A model generated the notes under the pieces. It made no database searches. It was given only the letters and a program-made list of their open reading frames with translations, and was not told the DNA's origin. From contig NZ_BMWG01000012.1 of the NCBI RefSeq assembly GCF_014651115.1, positions 1 to 48,401 of the forward strand: DNA of 48,401 nucleotides, given 5' to 3'. Shown here one piece after another: positions 6,408 through 15,517 of this stretch. This stretch comes from Streptomyces inusitatus. Lineage in GTDB: Bacteria > Actinomycetota > Actinomycetes > Streptomycetales > Streptomycetaceae. Made by a program: the position numbers and the translations under genes. The number at the start of each line of letters is the position of its first letter. Position 1 is the stretch's first letter.

Positions 6408-9400
6408 CTACTTCTCGGTGACTCCGGCGGAGTCGAAGGTGGCCACCTCGTGCATCGCCCGGGCCGCGCTCTGCACGACCGGCAGTGCCAGCAGCGCCCC
6501 CGTCCCCTCCCCCAGCCTCAGGTCCAGGTCCATCAGCGGACGGAGCCCCAGCGTGTTGAGCGCGGCCACGTGGCCCGGCTCCGCGCCCCGGTGGCCCGCG
6601 ATGCAGGCGGCCAGCGACTCGGGCGCGATCGCGCGCGCCACCAGGGCGGCGGCCCCGGCCGAGACGCCGTCGAGGATGACCGGCGTACGCAGTGAGGCAC
6701 CGCCGAGGATCAGCCCGACCAGGGCCGCGTGCTCCAGCCCGCCGATCGCGGCGAGGACTCCGATCGGGTCGGTGGTGTCCGGCTTGTGGAGTTCGAGCGC
6801 GCGGCGCACGACATCCACCTTGCGGGCGTGCATCTCGTCGTTGATGCCGGTGCCCCGGCCGGTGATCTCCCCCGGGTCCACCCCGGTGAAGACGGAGATC
6901 AGCGCGGCGGAGACGGTCGTGTTGGCGATGCCCATCTCACCGGTGAGCAGCGCCTTGTTCCCCGCCGCCACCAGGTCGCGGGCGGTCTCGATGCCGACCT
7001 CGATCGCCTGGAGGACCTCCTCGCGGCTGAGGGCGGGGCCGGTGGTGAAGTCGGAGGTGCCGGCGCGGACCTTGCGCGGCAGCAGACCGGGGGTGGCGGG
7101 CAGGTCGACGGCGACGCCGACGTCGATGACGCAGACCTCGGCCCCGACCTGGTTGGCGAAGGCGTTGCAGACCGCGCCGCCGCCCAGGAAGTTGGCGACC
7201 ATCTGGCCGGTGACCTCCTGGGGCCAGGCGGTGACCCCCTGCGCGTGGACCCCGTGGTCCCCGGCGAAGATCGCGACCGCCGCGGGCTCCGGGATCGGCG
7301 GCGGGCACATCCGGGAGAGACCGCTGAGCTGCGCGGAGATGATCTCCAGCATGCCGAGCGCCCCGGCGGGCTTGGTCATCCGCTTCTGCCGCTCCCACGC
7401 CTCGCCGAGCGCCTTCGCGTCCAGCGGGCGGATCCCGGCGACGGTCTCCTGGAGCAGGTCGTGCGGCTCCTCGCCGGGCAGCGCGCGGCGGCCGTAGGTC
7501 TCCTCGTGGACGACCCAGGCCAGCGGGCGGCGCTGGGACCAGCCCGCCTGCATCAGCTCGGGCTCCTCGGGGAACTCGTCGACGTATCCGACGCACAGAT
7601 AGGCCACGACCTCCAGGTGCTCCGGGAGTCCGAGCGCGCGGACCATCTCACGCTCGTCGAAGAAGCTGACCCAGCCCACGCCCAGGCCCTCCGCGCGGGC
7701 GGCGAGCCAGAGGTTCTCGACGGCCAGCGCCGAGGAGTAGGGGGCCATCTGCGGCTGGCTGTGGCGGCCCAGGGTGTGGCGGCCGCCCCGGGTGGGGTCG
7801 GCGGTGACGACGATGTTGACCGGGGTGTCGAGGATGGCCTCGATCTTCAGTTCCTTGAACTGCTTCGCCCGGCCCTTCGGCAGCGACTTGGCGTAGGCGT
7901 CACGCTGGCGCGTGGCCAGTTCGTGCATGGTCCGCCGGGTCTCGGCGGAGCGGATGACGACGAAGTCCCAGGGCTGGGAGTGGCCGACGCTGGGCGCGGT
8001 GTGGGCGGCTTCGAGGACCCGCAGCAGCACCTCGTGCGGGATGGGGTCGGCGCGGAAGCCGTTGCGGATGTCGCGGCGCTCGCGCATCACCCGGAGCACG
8101 GCCTCACGCTCGGCGTCGTCGTACCCGGGGGCGGGCGCGTTCGGCTCGACGGGGGCCTCGGCGACCGGCTCGGGCACGGGTACGGATACAGGGGCGGGCT
8201 CGGCAGCGGCCTCCGGCTCGGGCTCGGGCTCCTCGGCCGCGGGCTCGGGGGCGACGGCCTCCGGGGCCGCGGGCTCCTCGGCGGCGGCGGGCTCGACGGC
8301 TTCGGGGGCGGCGGGCTCCGGGGCCGCGGGCTCCTCGGCGACGACGACGGGCTCGGGGACCGGCTGCGGCTGCGGCTCGGGGGCGGCCTCCGCCGGGGCC
8401 TGCTCCTGCTCCGGCTCCTCCTCGACGACGAGAACAGGAGCGGGCTCGGGCTGCGGCTCGGCCACCACGGCGACGGGCTCGGCCGCCGGGGCCTGCTCGG
8501 GGGCCTGTTCGGCCACCGGGGCGGCGGCAGGTACGGCCACGGCCTCCGGTTCCGGTACGACGACGACCTCGGGTACGACGACGGGCTCGGCGGGCGCCTC
8601 GGGCTCGGGCGCCGGAGGCTGTTCGGCCACCGGGGCGGCAGCCGGTACGGCCACGGCCTCCGCCGGTACGACGACAGGCTCGGCCGGTGCCTCGGGCTCG
8701 GGAGCGGCTTCGGCGACCGGCTCCGGCGCGGGCTGTGCCACGACGGCGGGCTCGGGAGCGGCCTGGGGCTCGACGGCGACGACCGGCTCGGGCTCGGGCT
8801 CGGCGGACGGGGCCTCGGCGGCGGGCTCGACGGCTTCGGCGGCCTCCGGCTCCACGGCCACAGCCTCGGCCTCGGCGATGACGGGCTCCGCGACCTCGGC
8901 CGTCTGCGCCTCGGGCGCGGGGACGACGGCCTCCGCCGGGGCGGGAACGGCGGCCTCGGCCGGAGCGGGCTGCTCCGTCTCGGTGCCGACGGCCACGGGC
9001 GGTTCGGCGAGCGCCTCGGGCTCGACGGCGACCGGCTCCGGCTCGGGCTCGGCCACGACCGCCTCGGGCTCGGCGGCCACCGGCACCAGGGCCTCCACCA
9101 GCTCGGTCACCAGCACCTCCGGGGGAAGCGCGACGGCTTCCGCCGGGGCCGGTGCGGAGGCGGCGGGCGCGGGAACGGTCACCGGCGGCTGCGGGTCCCA
9201 CGGGATCCCGGGCTGCGGCGGGATCTCGCCCAGCTGCGGCCCCGGCAGCACGGTCGCCGCGCTCTCGCGCGGTGTGTCGAGGTACTCCGGCCCGGTGCTC
9301 TGCGGCCCGGGAGTGTTCTGCACGGTCAGGGGGTGCGGAGGCGCACCGGCGGGACCCCGGTCGGCGAGCGAGCGGACCACTCCGCCGGAGGTGTCCGGCA

Positions 9401-9980
9401 GCGGCGGGCCCATGTGCAGCGGCCGGCGGGCGGCCGGGGGCGCCGGGGGGAACGCCGGAGCGGGAGCGGGCTGCTCACCGGCGGGAGCGCCGGGAGCCTG
9501 AGGGGCCTCGGGGACGCCGGGAGCGGCGGGCGCTTCCCCGGCGGCCGGCGGGGCCATGGTCTGCGCGGGCTGCCCGACGGGCCGCTCCGCCGCCGCGGCT
9601 TCCGCGAGCGCCTGTATGCCCGACACCGGGACGGCCGGCTCGGGCGCGCCGAGGTCCGCCGGAGCGTGGAAGCCGGGCCCGGCGGGGACCGCTCCGGGCA
9701 CGAACGGCTCAGCGGCCGGAGCGCCCACCGGCTGCTGCGGGGGCTGAGGCTGCGGGGGCTGCTGGACCTCCGGCGGGAGGGGCGGCATGGCCAGCGCTCC
9801 CTGGGTGTCGCTCCACGCGCCCTGCGCGCCGGGCATCAACAGCAGATCGTCCTCGTCCGGACCGTGCGCGGAGGGGTCCAGGAAGGTGTAAGCACCGGTG
9901 CCGGGCATGCCCGGCTGCTGCTCCGCCACGCCTGCGTTCCCCGGCAGCCCGTCGCCCGGGATCTGGCCGGTGTCAGTCAT
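6408..9980 (-). CDS. cobT: BluB-CobT fusion with long Pro/Ala/Glu-rich N-terminus
   Basis: This 1190-aa protein joins two lower-ligand enzymes. Residues ~620-835 are a BluB-type flavin enzyme (RRDIRNGFRADPIP, HSQPWDFVVIRSAE, SSALAVENLWLAARAEGLGV), which makes 5,6-dimethylbenzimidazole from FMN. Residues ~838-1190 are a full-length CobT (GDHGVHAQGVTAWPQEVT, GEMGIANTT, HRGAEPGH), which activates dimethylbenzimidazole with nicotinate mononucleotide; the catalytic Glu is expected in LRLGEGTGA near the end. Residues 1-615 are low complexity, acidic and Pro/Ala/Val-rich; a segment of about 14 residues recurs 38 residues later, mirrored by a DNA repeat at 8507 and 8621. The ATG at 9980 has GAGGGG 5 nt upstream. 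Fusion would couple synthesis and activation of the base; the tail's role is unknown. Confidence 0.92.
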   Translation of the reverse strand: MTDTGQIPGDGLPGNAGVAEQQPGMPGTGAYTFLDPSAHGPDEDDLLLMPGAQGAWSDTQGALAMPPLPPEVQQPPQPQPPQQPVGAPAAEPFVPGAVPAGPGFHAPADLGAPEPAVPVSGIQALAEAAAAERPVGQPAQTMAPPAAGEAPAAPGVPEAPQAPGAPAGEQPAPAPAFPPAPPAARRPLHMGPPLPDTSGGVVRSLADRGPAGAPPHPLTVQNTPGPQSTGPEYLDTPRESAATVLPGPQLGEIPPQPGIPWDPQPPVTVPAPAASAPAPAEAVALPPEVLVTELVEALVPVAAEPEAVVAEPEPEPVAVEPEALAEPPVAVGTETEQPAPAEAAVPAPAEAVVPAPEAQTAEVAEPVIAEAEAVAVEPEAAEAVEPAAEAPSAEPEPEPVVAVEPQAAPEPAVVAQPAPEPVAEAAPEPEAPAEPVVVPAEAVAVPAAAPVAEQPPAPEPEAPAEPVVVPEVVVVPEPEAVAVPAAAPVAEQAPEQAPAAEPVAVVAEPQPEPAPVLVVEEEPEQEQAPAEAAPEPQPQPVPEPVVVAEEPAAPEPAAPEAVEPAAAEEPAAPEAVAPEPAAEEPEPEPEAAAEPAPVSVPVPEPVAEAPVEPNAPAPGYDDAEREAVLRVMRERRDIRNGFRADPIPHEVLLRVLEAAHTAPSVGHSQPWDFVVIRSAETRRTMHELATRQRDAYAKSLPKGRAKQFKELKIEAILDTPVNIVVTADPTRGGRHTLGRHSQPQMAPYSSALAVENLWLAARAEGLGVGWVSFFDEREMVRALGLPEHLEVVAYLCVGYVDEFPEEPELMQAGWSQRRPLAWVVHEETYGRRALPGEEPHDLLQETVAGIRPLDAKALGEAWERQKRMTKPAGALGMLEIISAQLSGLSRMCPPPIPEPAAVAIFAGDHGVHAQGVTAWPQEVTGQMVANFLGGGAVCNAFANQVGAEVCVIDVGVAVDLPATPGLLPRKVRAGTSDFTTGPALSREEVLQAIEVGIETARDLVAAGNKALLTGEMGIANTTVSAALISVFTGVDPGEITGRGTGINDEMHARKVDVVRRALELHKPDTTDPIGVLAAIGGLEHAALVGLILGGASLRTPVILDGVSAGAAALVARAIAPESLAACIAGHRGAEPGHVAALNTLGLRPLMDLDLRLGEGTGALLALPVVQSAARAMHEVATFDSAGVTEK

Positions 9981-10301
9981 GCGTACCCCTCGCACATCGA
10001 TTGTGAGTCCTTCGCCCATCGCCGTGGACGGCCGGTCACGGTGGTACGGACGCCCGTCCAGGAGAACGAGCGCACGGGCCACGCGGCACGATCGCCCCAC
10101 GGACTCCAAGCATTCTCGCGGCCGTTCGCGGCCGCGGCAGGGAGATCCGCCAGGGTTCGCTGTGGGCTGCGCCACGTTACGCTTCCCCCGGTCGCGACGT
10201 ACCACATACCGGAGCCAAAGCGACACTGCTTTTCCGGCGCTCCCGGCCGTCCGCGAAGGAAAACGACAGACGTCCAAGGTGCGGTACAACGATCGGCCAG
10301 C
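9981..10301. other. Gap between cobL and bluB-cobT
   Basis: This 320-base stretch has slightly lower G+C than its flanks but no supported ORF. A GC-rich hairpin near 10124-10140 (GCGGCCGTTCGCGGCCGC) is visible. I looked for a cobalamin riboswitch and saw no recognisable core. It presumably holds the bluB-cobT promoter. Confidence 0.45.
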
Positions 10302-11546
10302 CTACCTCGCGCCGCTGACAGCGCGGTCCGGCTGCCGCCCCGAGAGCAGGAAGACGACGGATCGCTCCCGCTCCGCCCACCCTTGGGGATCGAGTTCCAC
10401 CGACTGGAGCAGCGCGCACTCGACGGTGTATCCGCCGTCCGCCAGGGCCGCGCCGATGGCCTCGGCCCCGTCGCGGGTGGAGGCGTGGGCGACGATGCGC
10501 TCGGGCCGGCGGTCGGCGCAGGCGGTGACCACTTCCGCGCCGCCGCCCCCGACTCGTACGACATCGGGTTCGGGCAGCCGCTCCAGTACGTGCGGTGCGC
10601 GGCCGTGGACCACCTGGAGCCGGACTCCGGCGCGGCGGGCGGCGGCGTCGGTGCGGGCGCAGGCCGCCGGATCGGCGTCGACGGCGATCACGGCCGCGCC
10701 GAAGCGGGCCGCGTCGGCGGCGAACGCCCCGCCGCCGGAGCCGACGTCCCAGACCAGATCGCCGGTCCGGGGTCCCAGCCGGGCCAGTTGAAGGGCGCGC
10801 AGCGGCTCCGACTCGCCCTCGTCGGGGGTCTCGGTCCGGGGGTCGTGGGGTCGTTCCGGCAGTGCCCAGCCGCGTATCCCGGGGGGATAGCCGGTGTCCC
10901 GCCCGGCGATCCAGCCGCCGCCCGCGGCGGCCGGGTGGCCGCCCGCGCCGCCGATCACGATGACGACGTTGGGGTCGCGCCAGACGTGGTCCGCGACCCG
11001 GTCGGAGGTGAGGACGGTGACCTGTTCGGCGTCGGTGCCGAGTTCCTCGCAGATGACGAAGGTGCGGTGGACGCCTTCGAGCAGCAGGGCGAGTTCCGCC
11101 GGGCCGGCGCCCGGGGAGGTGAGGACGGCGACCTTGGGGTACGCGCGGCAGACATTGACGGCGCGGCGCAGCGTACGGCGGCCCGCGACGACGATCTGGG
11201 CGTCGTCCCAGGGCATTCCGGCGCGGGCGAAGGCGGTGGCGACGGAGGAGACGGCGGGGACGACCTCGACCTCAAGGCCGTGTTCGGGGGCGCGCAGGGT
11301 GCGTACGACGCCGAAGAAGCCGGGGTCTCCGTCGGCGAGGACCACGGCGGTGCCCCGGTGGCCGGCGATCCGGCGGGCCGCGAGGTCGACGCTGCCGAGA
11401 CGGATCCGTTCGGCGTTGGCGGGGATCTGGGGGAGGGCGAGATGGTGGCCCGCGCCGGCCACCAGGGTCGCGGCGGCGAGGGCGGACGTGGCCGCGGCGG
11501 TCAGGGGCGAACCGTCCCAGCCGATCACCGTGACGCGGTCGGCCAT
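10302..11546 (-). CDS. cobL: Precorrin-6Y C5,15-methyltransferase (decarboxylating), CbiE-CbiT type
   Basis: The 414-aa product is the two-domain CobL. Residues 1-~205 are CbiE (VTVIGWDGSPL, VVLADGDPGFFGV, VVPAVSSVATAFARAGMPWDDA), a tetrapyrrole methylase fold. Residues ~230-414 are CbiT with a class I SAM motif (VWDVGSGGGAFAADAARFG) and HGRAPHVLERLPEPD. Together they methylate precorrin-6Y at C5 and C15 and decarboxylate the acetate side chain in cobalamin synthesis. Length matches the family. GGGAG lies 8 nt before the ATG. Other ring-modifying cob genes are not in the window. Confidence 0.93.
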   Translation of the reverse strand: MADRVTVIGWDGSPLTAAATSALAAATLVAGAGHHLALPQIPANAERIRLGSVDLAARRIAGHRGTAVVLADGDPGFFGVVRTLRAPEHGLEVEVVPAVSSVATAFARAGMPWDDAQIVVAGRRTLRRAVNVCRAYPKVAVLTSPGAGPAELALLLEGVHRTFVICEELGTDAEQVTVLTSDRVADHVWRDPNVVIVIGGAGGHPAAAGGGWIAGRDTGYPPGIRGWALPERPHDPRTETPDEGESEPLRALQLARLGPRTGDLVWDVGSGGGAFAADAARFGAAVIAVDADPAACARTDAAARRAGVRLQVVHGRAPHVLERLPEPDVVRVGGGGAEVVTACADRRPERIVAHASTRDGAEAIGAALADGGYTVECALLQSVELDPQGWAERERSVVFLLSGRQPDRAVSGAR

Positions 11547-11619
11547 CGTCAGTCTCCCTGATGTCGTCGCAGGTGGGGCCGGGTTGAGCGGGGCGAGCAG
11601 GGTGAGACTACCCGGCGCG

Positions 11620-11720
11620 GGCGTTCAGCTCGGTTCGGCACCGGTTCGGTGTCGGTTCAATGACCGTCCGGGATAATTCAGTTTGGACCGGGGTGATTCG
11701 GTTCAATTCAGTTCGGTGAA
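11620..11720. repeat. Cluster of CGGTTCGG-like repeats
   Basis: At least six copies of (C/A)GGTTC(G/A) occur between 11627 and 11720, in a pocket richer in A+T than the flanks. It spans the end of the GNAT gene and the region upstream of cobL. A possible -10 (TAGTCT on the minus strand) lies near 11607. Confidence 0.5.
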
Positions 11721-12338
11721 GGAGGCGTAGCCGAACTCGGCCATCTGGTCCGTGCCGCCCTCCAGGTCTTCGGGCAGCAGGCTCCAGACGATCAGGTCGG
11801 TGCGGGTCTCGGCCCAGCGGCCGTCCTCCGTCTGGGTGCGCGCTATCCACGCGTTGCGCAGTACGCCCTCACTGATCGCCCCGGCCTTCTGGGCGACCTG
11901 CTGGGAGGCGGTGTTACCGGCGGCGGTGCGCAGCTCCAGCCGTTCGAACCGCTGGTCGCGGAAGAGCCACTTGGCGGTGGCCAGCAGTGATTCGGTGGCG
12001 TAGCCCTCGCCGCGCGCCCAGGGCGCGGTGACGTAGGAGGCCTCGGTGGAGCGGGTGCGCCAGTTGGTAGCGCGCAGCAGTACGGCTCCGACGAGCCGCT
12101 GGGTGAGGAATTCGGTGACGGCCAGCGCGATGCCCCGGCCCCGGCCGTGCTCGGCGGGGGCGGCCCGGCGGATCCAGTGCTCCGCGTCGGCCCTGGTGTA
12201 GGGGTGGGGCGCGGTGGTCCAGGCGGTGACCTGCTCGTCGTTCATCATCTCGGTGTACGCCGGGATGTCGGCCTCCTCGAAGGGGCGCAGCACCAACCGA
12301 TCCGTGCTGATGGACACGTCCGGGAAGGTGGTAGTCAT
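11703..12338 (-). CDS. GNAT N-acetyltransferase, RimJ/RimL type
   Basis: The 211-aa product shows the RimJ/RimL opening (ISTDRLVLRPFEEADIPAYTEMMND), the acetyl-CoA loop WARGEGYATESLLATAKWLF and NTASQQVAQKAGAISEGVLRN, where Asn and the following helix are typical. It probably acetylates an N-terminal amine or a small molecule; the substrate is not evident. ATG 12338 has GGAG 7 nt upstream. A longer in-frame ATG at 12380 lacks one. Confidence 0.88.
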   Translation of the reverse strand: MTTTFPDVSISTDRLVLRPFEEADIPAYTEMMNDEQVTAWTTAPHPYTRADAEHWIRRAAPAEHGRGRGIALAVTEFLTQRLVGAVLLRATNWRTRSTEASYVTAPWARGEGYATESLLATAKWLFRDQRFERLELRTAAGNTASQQVAQKAGAISEGVLRNAWIARTQTEDGRWAETRTDLIVWSLLPEDLEGGTDQMAEFGYASFTELN

Positions 12339-12444
12339 TGCGCCGCTCCATAACCAGGGGCCTGCCGAAAAACCCAGCATGCAGCATGGGCCCGCCGAAC
12401 CGCACCACAGGGTGGCGCACTTGGCCCCGGTCGTGACCGGGACG

Positions 12445-12485
12445 CCCCGGGCCCGCGCACCTGTCGGGGTGTGCGGGCCCCGGGG
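12445..12485 (-). terminator. Terminator after metQ
   Basis: A GC-rich stem (12445-12460 with 12471-12485, one bulge) lies immediately after the metQ stop codon. Confidence 0.7.
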
Positions 12486-12488
12486 GGA

Positions 12489-13325
12489 TCAGAACGCCGG
12501 GATGACGGAGCCGTCGTACTCGTCCTCGATGAACTTCTTCACCTCGGGCGAGGTGAGCAGCTTGGCGAGCTTCACGACCCGCTCGTCCTTCTCGTTGCCC
12601 TCCTTGACCGCGAGGAAGTTGCCGTACGGGTTGTCCGTGGCGGATTCGAGGGCGAGGGAGTCGTTCTTGGGGCTCAGGTCGGCCTCGACGGCGTAGTTGC
12701 CGTTGATCACGGCGGCGTCGACCTCACCGAGGGCGCGGGGCACCAGGGCCGCTTCGAGCTCCTTGAACTTGAGCTTCTTGGGGTTCTCGGCGATGTCCTT
12801 GGGGGTGGCCTCGTTGCCCGCGCCGTCCTTCAGCTTGATCAGGCCGTTCTCCTGGAGGAGCTTGAGGGCGCGCGCCTCGTTGGTGGTGTCGTTGGGCAGG
12901 GCGATGGTCGCGCCGCTCTTGAGGTCGGCGAGCTTCTCGTTCTTCTTGGAGTAGAGGCCGAGCGGCTCCAGGTGGACGGTGGCGACGGGGACGATCGTCG
13001 TGCCGTTCTTCTTGTTGAAGTCGTCGAGGTACGGCTTGTGCTGGAAGTAGTTGGCACCCACCTCGCCGCTCTGCGTCGCCGTGTTGGGCGTCACATAGTC
13101 GGTGAACTCCTTGACCTCCAGCTTGAGGTCTTCCTTCGCGGCCAGGTTGTCCTTGACGTAGCCGAGGATGGCGGCGTGCGGGACGGAGCTGGCGGCGACG
13201 AGGAGCGGCTTGTCGGCGGAGCCCGCTCCGGCGTTCGAGTCGGAGTCCTTGCCGCAGCCGGTGAGTCCGAGGGTGAGGGCTCCGGCGGCCAGGACGGCGG
13301 TGGTGATCTTGGCGGTGTTACGCAC
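12489..13325 (-). CDS. metQ: Methionine ABC transporter, substrate-binding lipoprotein
   Basis: The 278-aa protein has a lipoprotein signal with lipobox LTGC (Cys24). The mature part is NlpA/MetQ: LLVAASSVPHAAIL, GEVGANYFQHKPYLDDFNKK, EPLGLYSKK, IALPNDTTNEARALKLL and DAAVINGNYAVEADL. It captures methionine outside the membrane for MetNI. It is the third gene of a metN-metI-metQ operon, 54 bp after metI. Confidence 0.95.
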   Translation of the reverse strand: MRNTAKITTAVLAAGALTLGLTGCGKDSDSNAGAGSADKPLLVAASSVPHAAILGYVKDNLAAKEDLKLEVKEFTDYVTPNTATQSGEVGANYFQHKPYLDDFNKKNGTTIVPVATVHLEPLGLYSKKNEKLADLKSGATIALPNDTTNEARALKLLQENGLIKLKDGAGNEATPKDIAENPKKLKFKELEAALVPRALGEVDAAVINGNYAVEADLSPKNDSLALESATDNPYGNFLAVKEGNEKDERVVKLAKLLTSPEVKKFIEDEYDGSVIPAF

Positions 13326-13379
13326 GAAAAGTGCCTTTCTCCATGAGTGGTGCGGGTGGTGCGCCCCGGGTGGGGCCGG

Positions 13380-14123
13380 TCAGAGGGTCTTGGTGGGCAC
13401 CGGTTCCGGTACCGGGTCCTTGGGGACGGCCTTGAGGAGGCGCAGTCTGGGGGCCGGTCCGCCTCGGCCGCGCCGGTGCAGGCTCCGGGCGGCGTAGTCG
13501 CCGGCGAACTGGATGAGCGAGATGACGGCGGCGAGGATCGCGACCGTGATCCACATCAGTTCGTTCTCGAAGCGCATGTAGCCGTAGCGGATGGCGATGT
13601 CGCCGAGGCCGCCCGCGCCGACCGAGCCGGCCATCGCCGAGTAGCCGATGAGCGCGACGACGGTGGTGGTGGCTCCGGCGATGAGCGACGGGAGGGACTC
13701 GGGCACGAGCACCTTCCGTACGACGGTCCAGACGCTGCCGCCCATGGACTGGACGGCTTCGACGAGCCCGCCGTCCACCTCGCGGACGGAGGTCTCCACC
13801 AGCCGGGCGAAGAAGGGGATGGCCCCGACCGCCAGGGGCACGATCGCCCCGTCGCGGCCGATGGTGGTGCCGGCTATCGCCAGGGTGAACGGCAGCAGCG
13901 CGACCATGAGGATGATGAACGGCATGGACCGGGTGATGTTGACGATCTGGCCGATCACCTTGTTGAGCAGGGGGCTGCTCAGCAGTCCGCCCCGGTCGGT
14001 GAGGACGAGCAGGATGCCGAGCGGCAGTCCCAGGGCGATGGATATGGCGGTCGACCAGCCGACCATGTAGAGGGTGTCCCAACATGCCTGCTCCAGCAGC
14101 GGGCGCATCTCCGACCAGGTCAC
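13380..14123 (-). CDS. metI: Methionine ABC transporter permease
   Basis: This 247-aa inner-membrane protein carries the MetI/BPD permease fold with five or six helices and the EAA-type loop around VEAVQSMGGSVWTVVRKVLVP. The GTG at 14123 shares GTGA with the metN stop, indicating translational coupling. It forms the translocation path for D/L-methionine. Confidence 0.94.
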   Translation of the reverse strand: MTWSEMRPLLEQACWDTLYMVGWSTAISIALGLPLGILLVLTDRGGLLSSPLLNKVIGQIVNITRSMPFIILMVALLPFTLAIAGTTIGRDGAIVPLAVGAIPFFARLVETSVREVDGGLVEAVQSMGGSVWTVVRKVLVPESLPSLIAGATTTVVALIGYSAMAGSVGAGGLGDIAIRYGYMRFENELMWITVAILAAVISLIQFAGDYAARSLHRRGRGGPAPRLRLLKAVPKDPVPEPVPTKTL

Positions 14124-15223
14124 TTGGCACCTTCCTTGGCGACGGGGGCGGAGACGGCGGCGGTGGCCGCGGGGCCGGGAACGGTGGTGGCGGCGGGCGC
14201 GGGCGCCGTGTCGGCGACCTCGACCTGGAGGCCCCGTTCGCGGAGGAAGCCGATCGGGACGACGTTCTCCTCGAAGCGGCCGGGCAGCTCGATGCGCATC
14301 CGGCCGACCTGGAGGCCGCCGACGGTGTCCATCGCCGCGCCGAGGATCGAGATGTCGATGTTGTAGGTGCGGGAGAGCTGGGAGATCACCGGCTGGGTGG
14401 CGGCGTCCCCGTGGAAGGTGACGTCCACGACCGTGCGGTCCTCGCCCGAGGCCGCGCCGCTGACCGGGAAGAGGGCGGCGGCGAGTTCCGAGCCGGGGGT
14501 GGCGAGGAGTTCGCTCACCGTCCCGGACTCGACGATCCGGCCGTTCTCCATCAGTGCGGCGGAGTCGCAGACCGTCTTGACGACGTCCATCTCATGGGTG
14601 ATGAGCAGGACGGTGAGGCCGAGGCGGCGGTTGAGGTCGCGCAGCAGCTGGAGGATGGAGCGGGTGGTCTCGGGGTCGAGCGCGCTGGTCGCCTCGTCGG
14701 AGAGGAGCACCTTGGGATCCCCGGCGAGCGCCCGGGCGATGCCGACGCGCTGCTTCTGGCCGCCGGAGAGCTGACTCGGGTAGGACTTGGCCTTGTCGGC
14801 GAGGCCCACCAGGTCGAGCAGTTCCAGCGCCTTCCTGGAGCGCTCCCGTCCGGAGTGTCCGAGGATCTCCAGCGGCAGTTCGACGTTGTCCTGCACGGTG
14901 CGCGAGGACAGCAGGTTGAAGTGCTGGAAGACCATGCCGATACGGCTGCGCGCCTCCCTGAGCTGTCTGCCCGCGCGCGGTCCGGGCCCGGCGAGTGCGG
15001 TGAGGTCCTGGCCGTCCACGGTCACGGTGCCGGAGGTGGGGCGCTCAAGGAGGTTGACGCAGCGGATGAGCGAGGACTTGCCGGCGCCGCTCTGTCCGAT
15101 GACGCCGTACACCTCGCCTTCCCTGACATGGAGATCGACGCCGTCCAGGGCGGTGATCTCGCGTCCTCGCGAGCGGTAGACCTTGGTGAGGCCCGTTGTG
15201 GTGATCACTGGGATGTCCGTCAC
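14120..15223 (-). CDS. metN: Methionine ABC transporter ATPase
   Basis: The 367-aa ATPase has Walker A GQSGAGKSS (43-51), signature LSGGQKQRVGIARAL, Walker B VLLSDEATSALD and the switch His in ITHEMDVV. Residues ~265-340 are the regulatory NIL domain (YNIDISILGAAMDTVGGLQVG), which binds methionine and gives trans-inhibition in known MetNI. The start is uncertain: the GTG at 15223 fits the family but has no clear ribosome site, and a GTG at 15207 is also possible. A ~200-nt leader with a Cys/Met leader ORF precedes it. Confidence 0.93.
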   Translation of the reverse strand: MTDIPVITTTGLTKVYRSRGREITALDGVDLHVREGEVYGVIGQSGAGKSSLIRCVNLLERPTSGTVTVDGQDLTALAGPGPRAGRQLREARSRIGMVFQHFNLLSSRTVQDNVELPLEILGHSGRERSRKALELLDLVGLADKAKSYPSQLSGGQKQRVGIARALAGDPKVLLSDEATSALDPETTRSILQLLRDLNRRLGLTVLLITHEMDVVKTVCDSAALMENGRIVESGTVSELLATPGSELAAALFPVSGAASGEDRTVVDVTFHGDAATQPVISQLSRTYNIDISILGAAMDTVGGLQVGRMRIELPGRFEENVVPIGFLRERGLQVEVADTAPAPAATTVPGPAATAAVSAPVAKEGAK

Positions 15224-15359
15224 TGTCGAGTGCGGGGCGAGCGTCCTCGCCGGAGCACGGGGCGTTCGTCTTCTGGGCTTTCTGGTGGGAACGCGGCACG
15301 GTCGGAGTTCGGGGGCGCTGGGCATCCGGAGGGGGTACGACTCGTGTGCGGGGCAGCGG

Positions 15360-15377
15360 CCGTCCACGGGCGGACGG
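15360..15377 (-). promoter_or_regulatory. Hairpin between leader ORF and metN
   Basis: A 6-bp stem CCGTCC/GGACGG (15360-15365 with 15372-15377) lies about 47 nt past the leader ORF stop. It is a candidate part of an attenuator, though the whole interval is GC-rich and other pairings are possible. Confidence 0.35.
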
Positions 15378-15423
15378 GCGGCGGGCGATCTCACTTCGGG
15401 GCGCGAGGTACAGGCAGGGGCCC

Positions 15424-15510
15424 TCAGAAGGCGCACATTCGACACATACAACGAACACCGGGCGTCGTGATCGCCTCGGTCGCAAGGATGCGGCTGCTCG
15501 TCGTGGTCAT
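15424..15510 (-). CDS. Leader peptide (28 aa) with C-terminal Cys/Met-rich run, upstream of metN
   Basis: The ORF starts at ATG 15510 and ends at TGA 15424. Its last residues are VRCMCRMCAF: three Cys and two Met in eight codons. The codons there (GTT CGT TGT ATG TGT CGA ATG) include several that are rare in this genome. A -10-like TTTACT sits 7 nt before the ATG and there is no ribosome site, so the transcript is probably leaderless and begins at this ORF. Placement 200 nt ahead of metN suggests that translation of the Cys/Met run senses sulfur amino-acid supply and controls metNIQ. This is inference; no homologue search was possible. Confidence 0.6.
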   Translation of the reverse strand: MTTTSSRILATEAITTPGVRCMCRMCAF

Positions 15511-15517
15511 GTCGGCA

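Noticed and set aside
8104..9501. Long ORFs of about 365 and 529 codons on other frames across the bluB-cobT N-terminal region
   Set aside because: They are Arg/Gly/Ala or Ser/Thr/Ala shadows of a GC-repetitive sequence, with no ribosome site or domain; the minus-strand frame leading into BluB has a good start and continues into two real enzymes.
9981..10301. Cobalamin riboswitch ahead of bluB-cobT
   Set aside because: I looked for the conserved core on the minus strand and found none; only GC-rich generic hairpins are present.
6729..11561. A 1610-codon plus-strand ORF covering cobT and cobL
   Set aside because: It is an antisense shadow, rich in Gly, Asp and Arg without domains, typical of long open frames opposite high-GC genes.
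15224..15423. SAM riboswitch ahead of metN
   Set aside because: No arrangement of helices or conserved core resembling SAM-I is visible; the Cys/Met leader ORF is a better explanation of the long leader.
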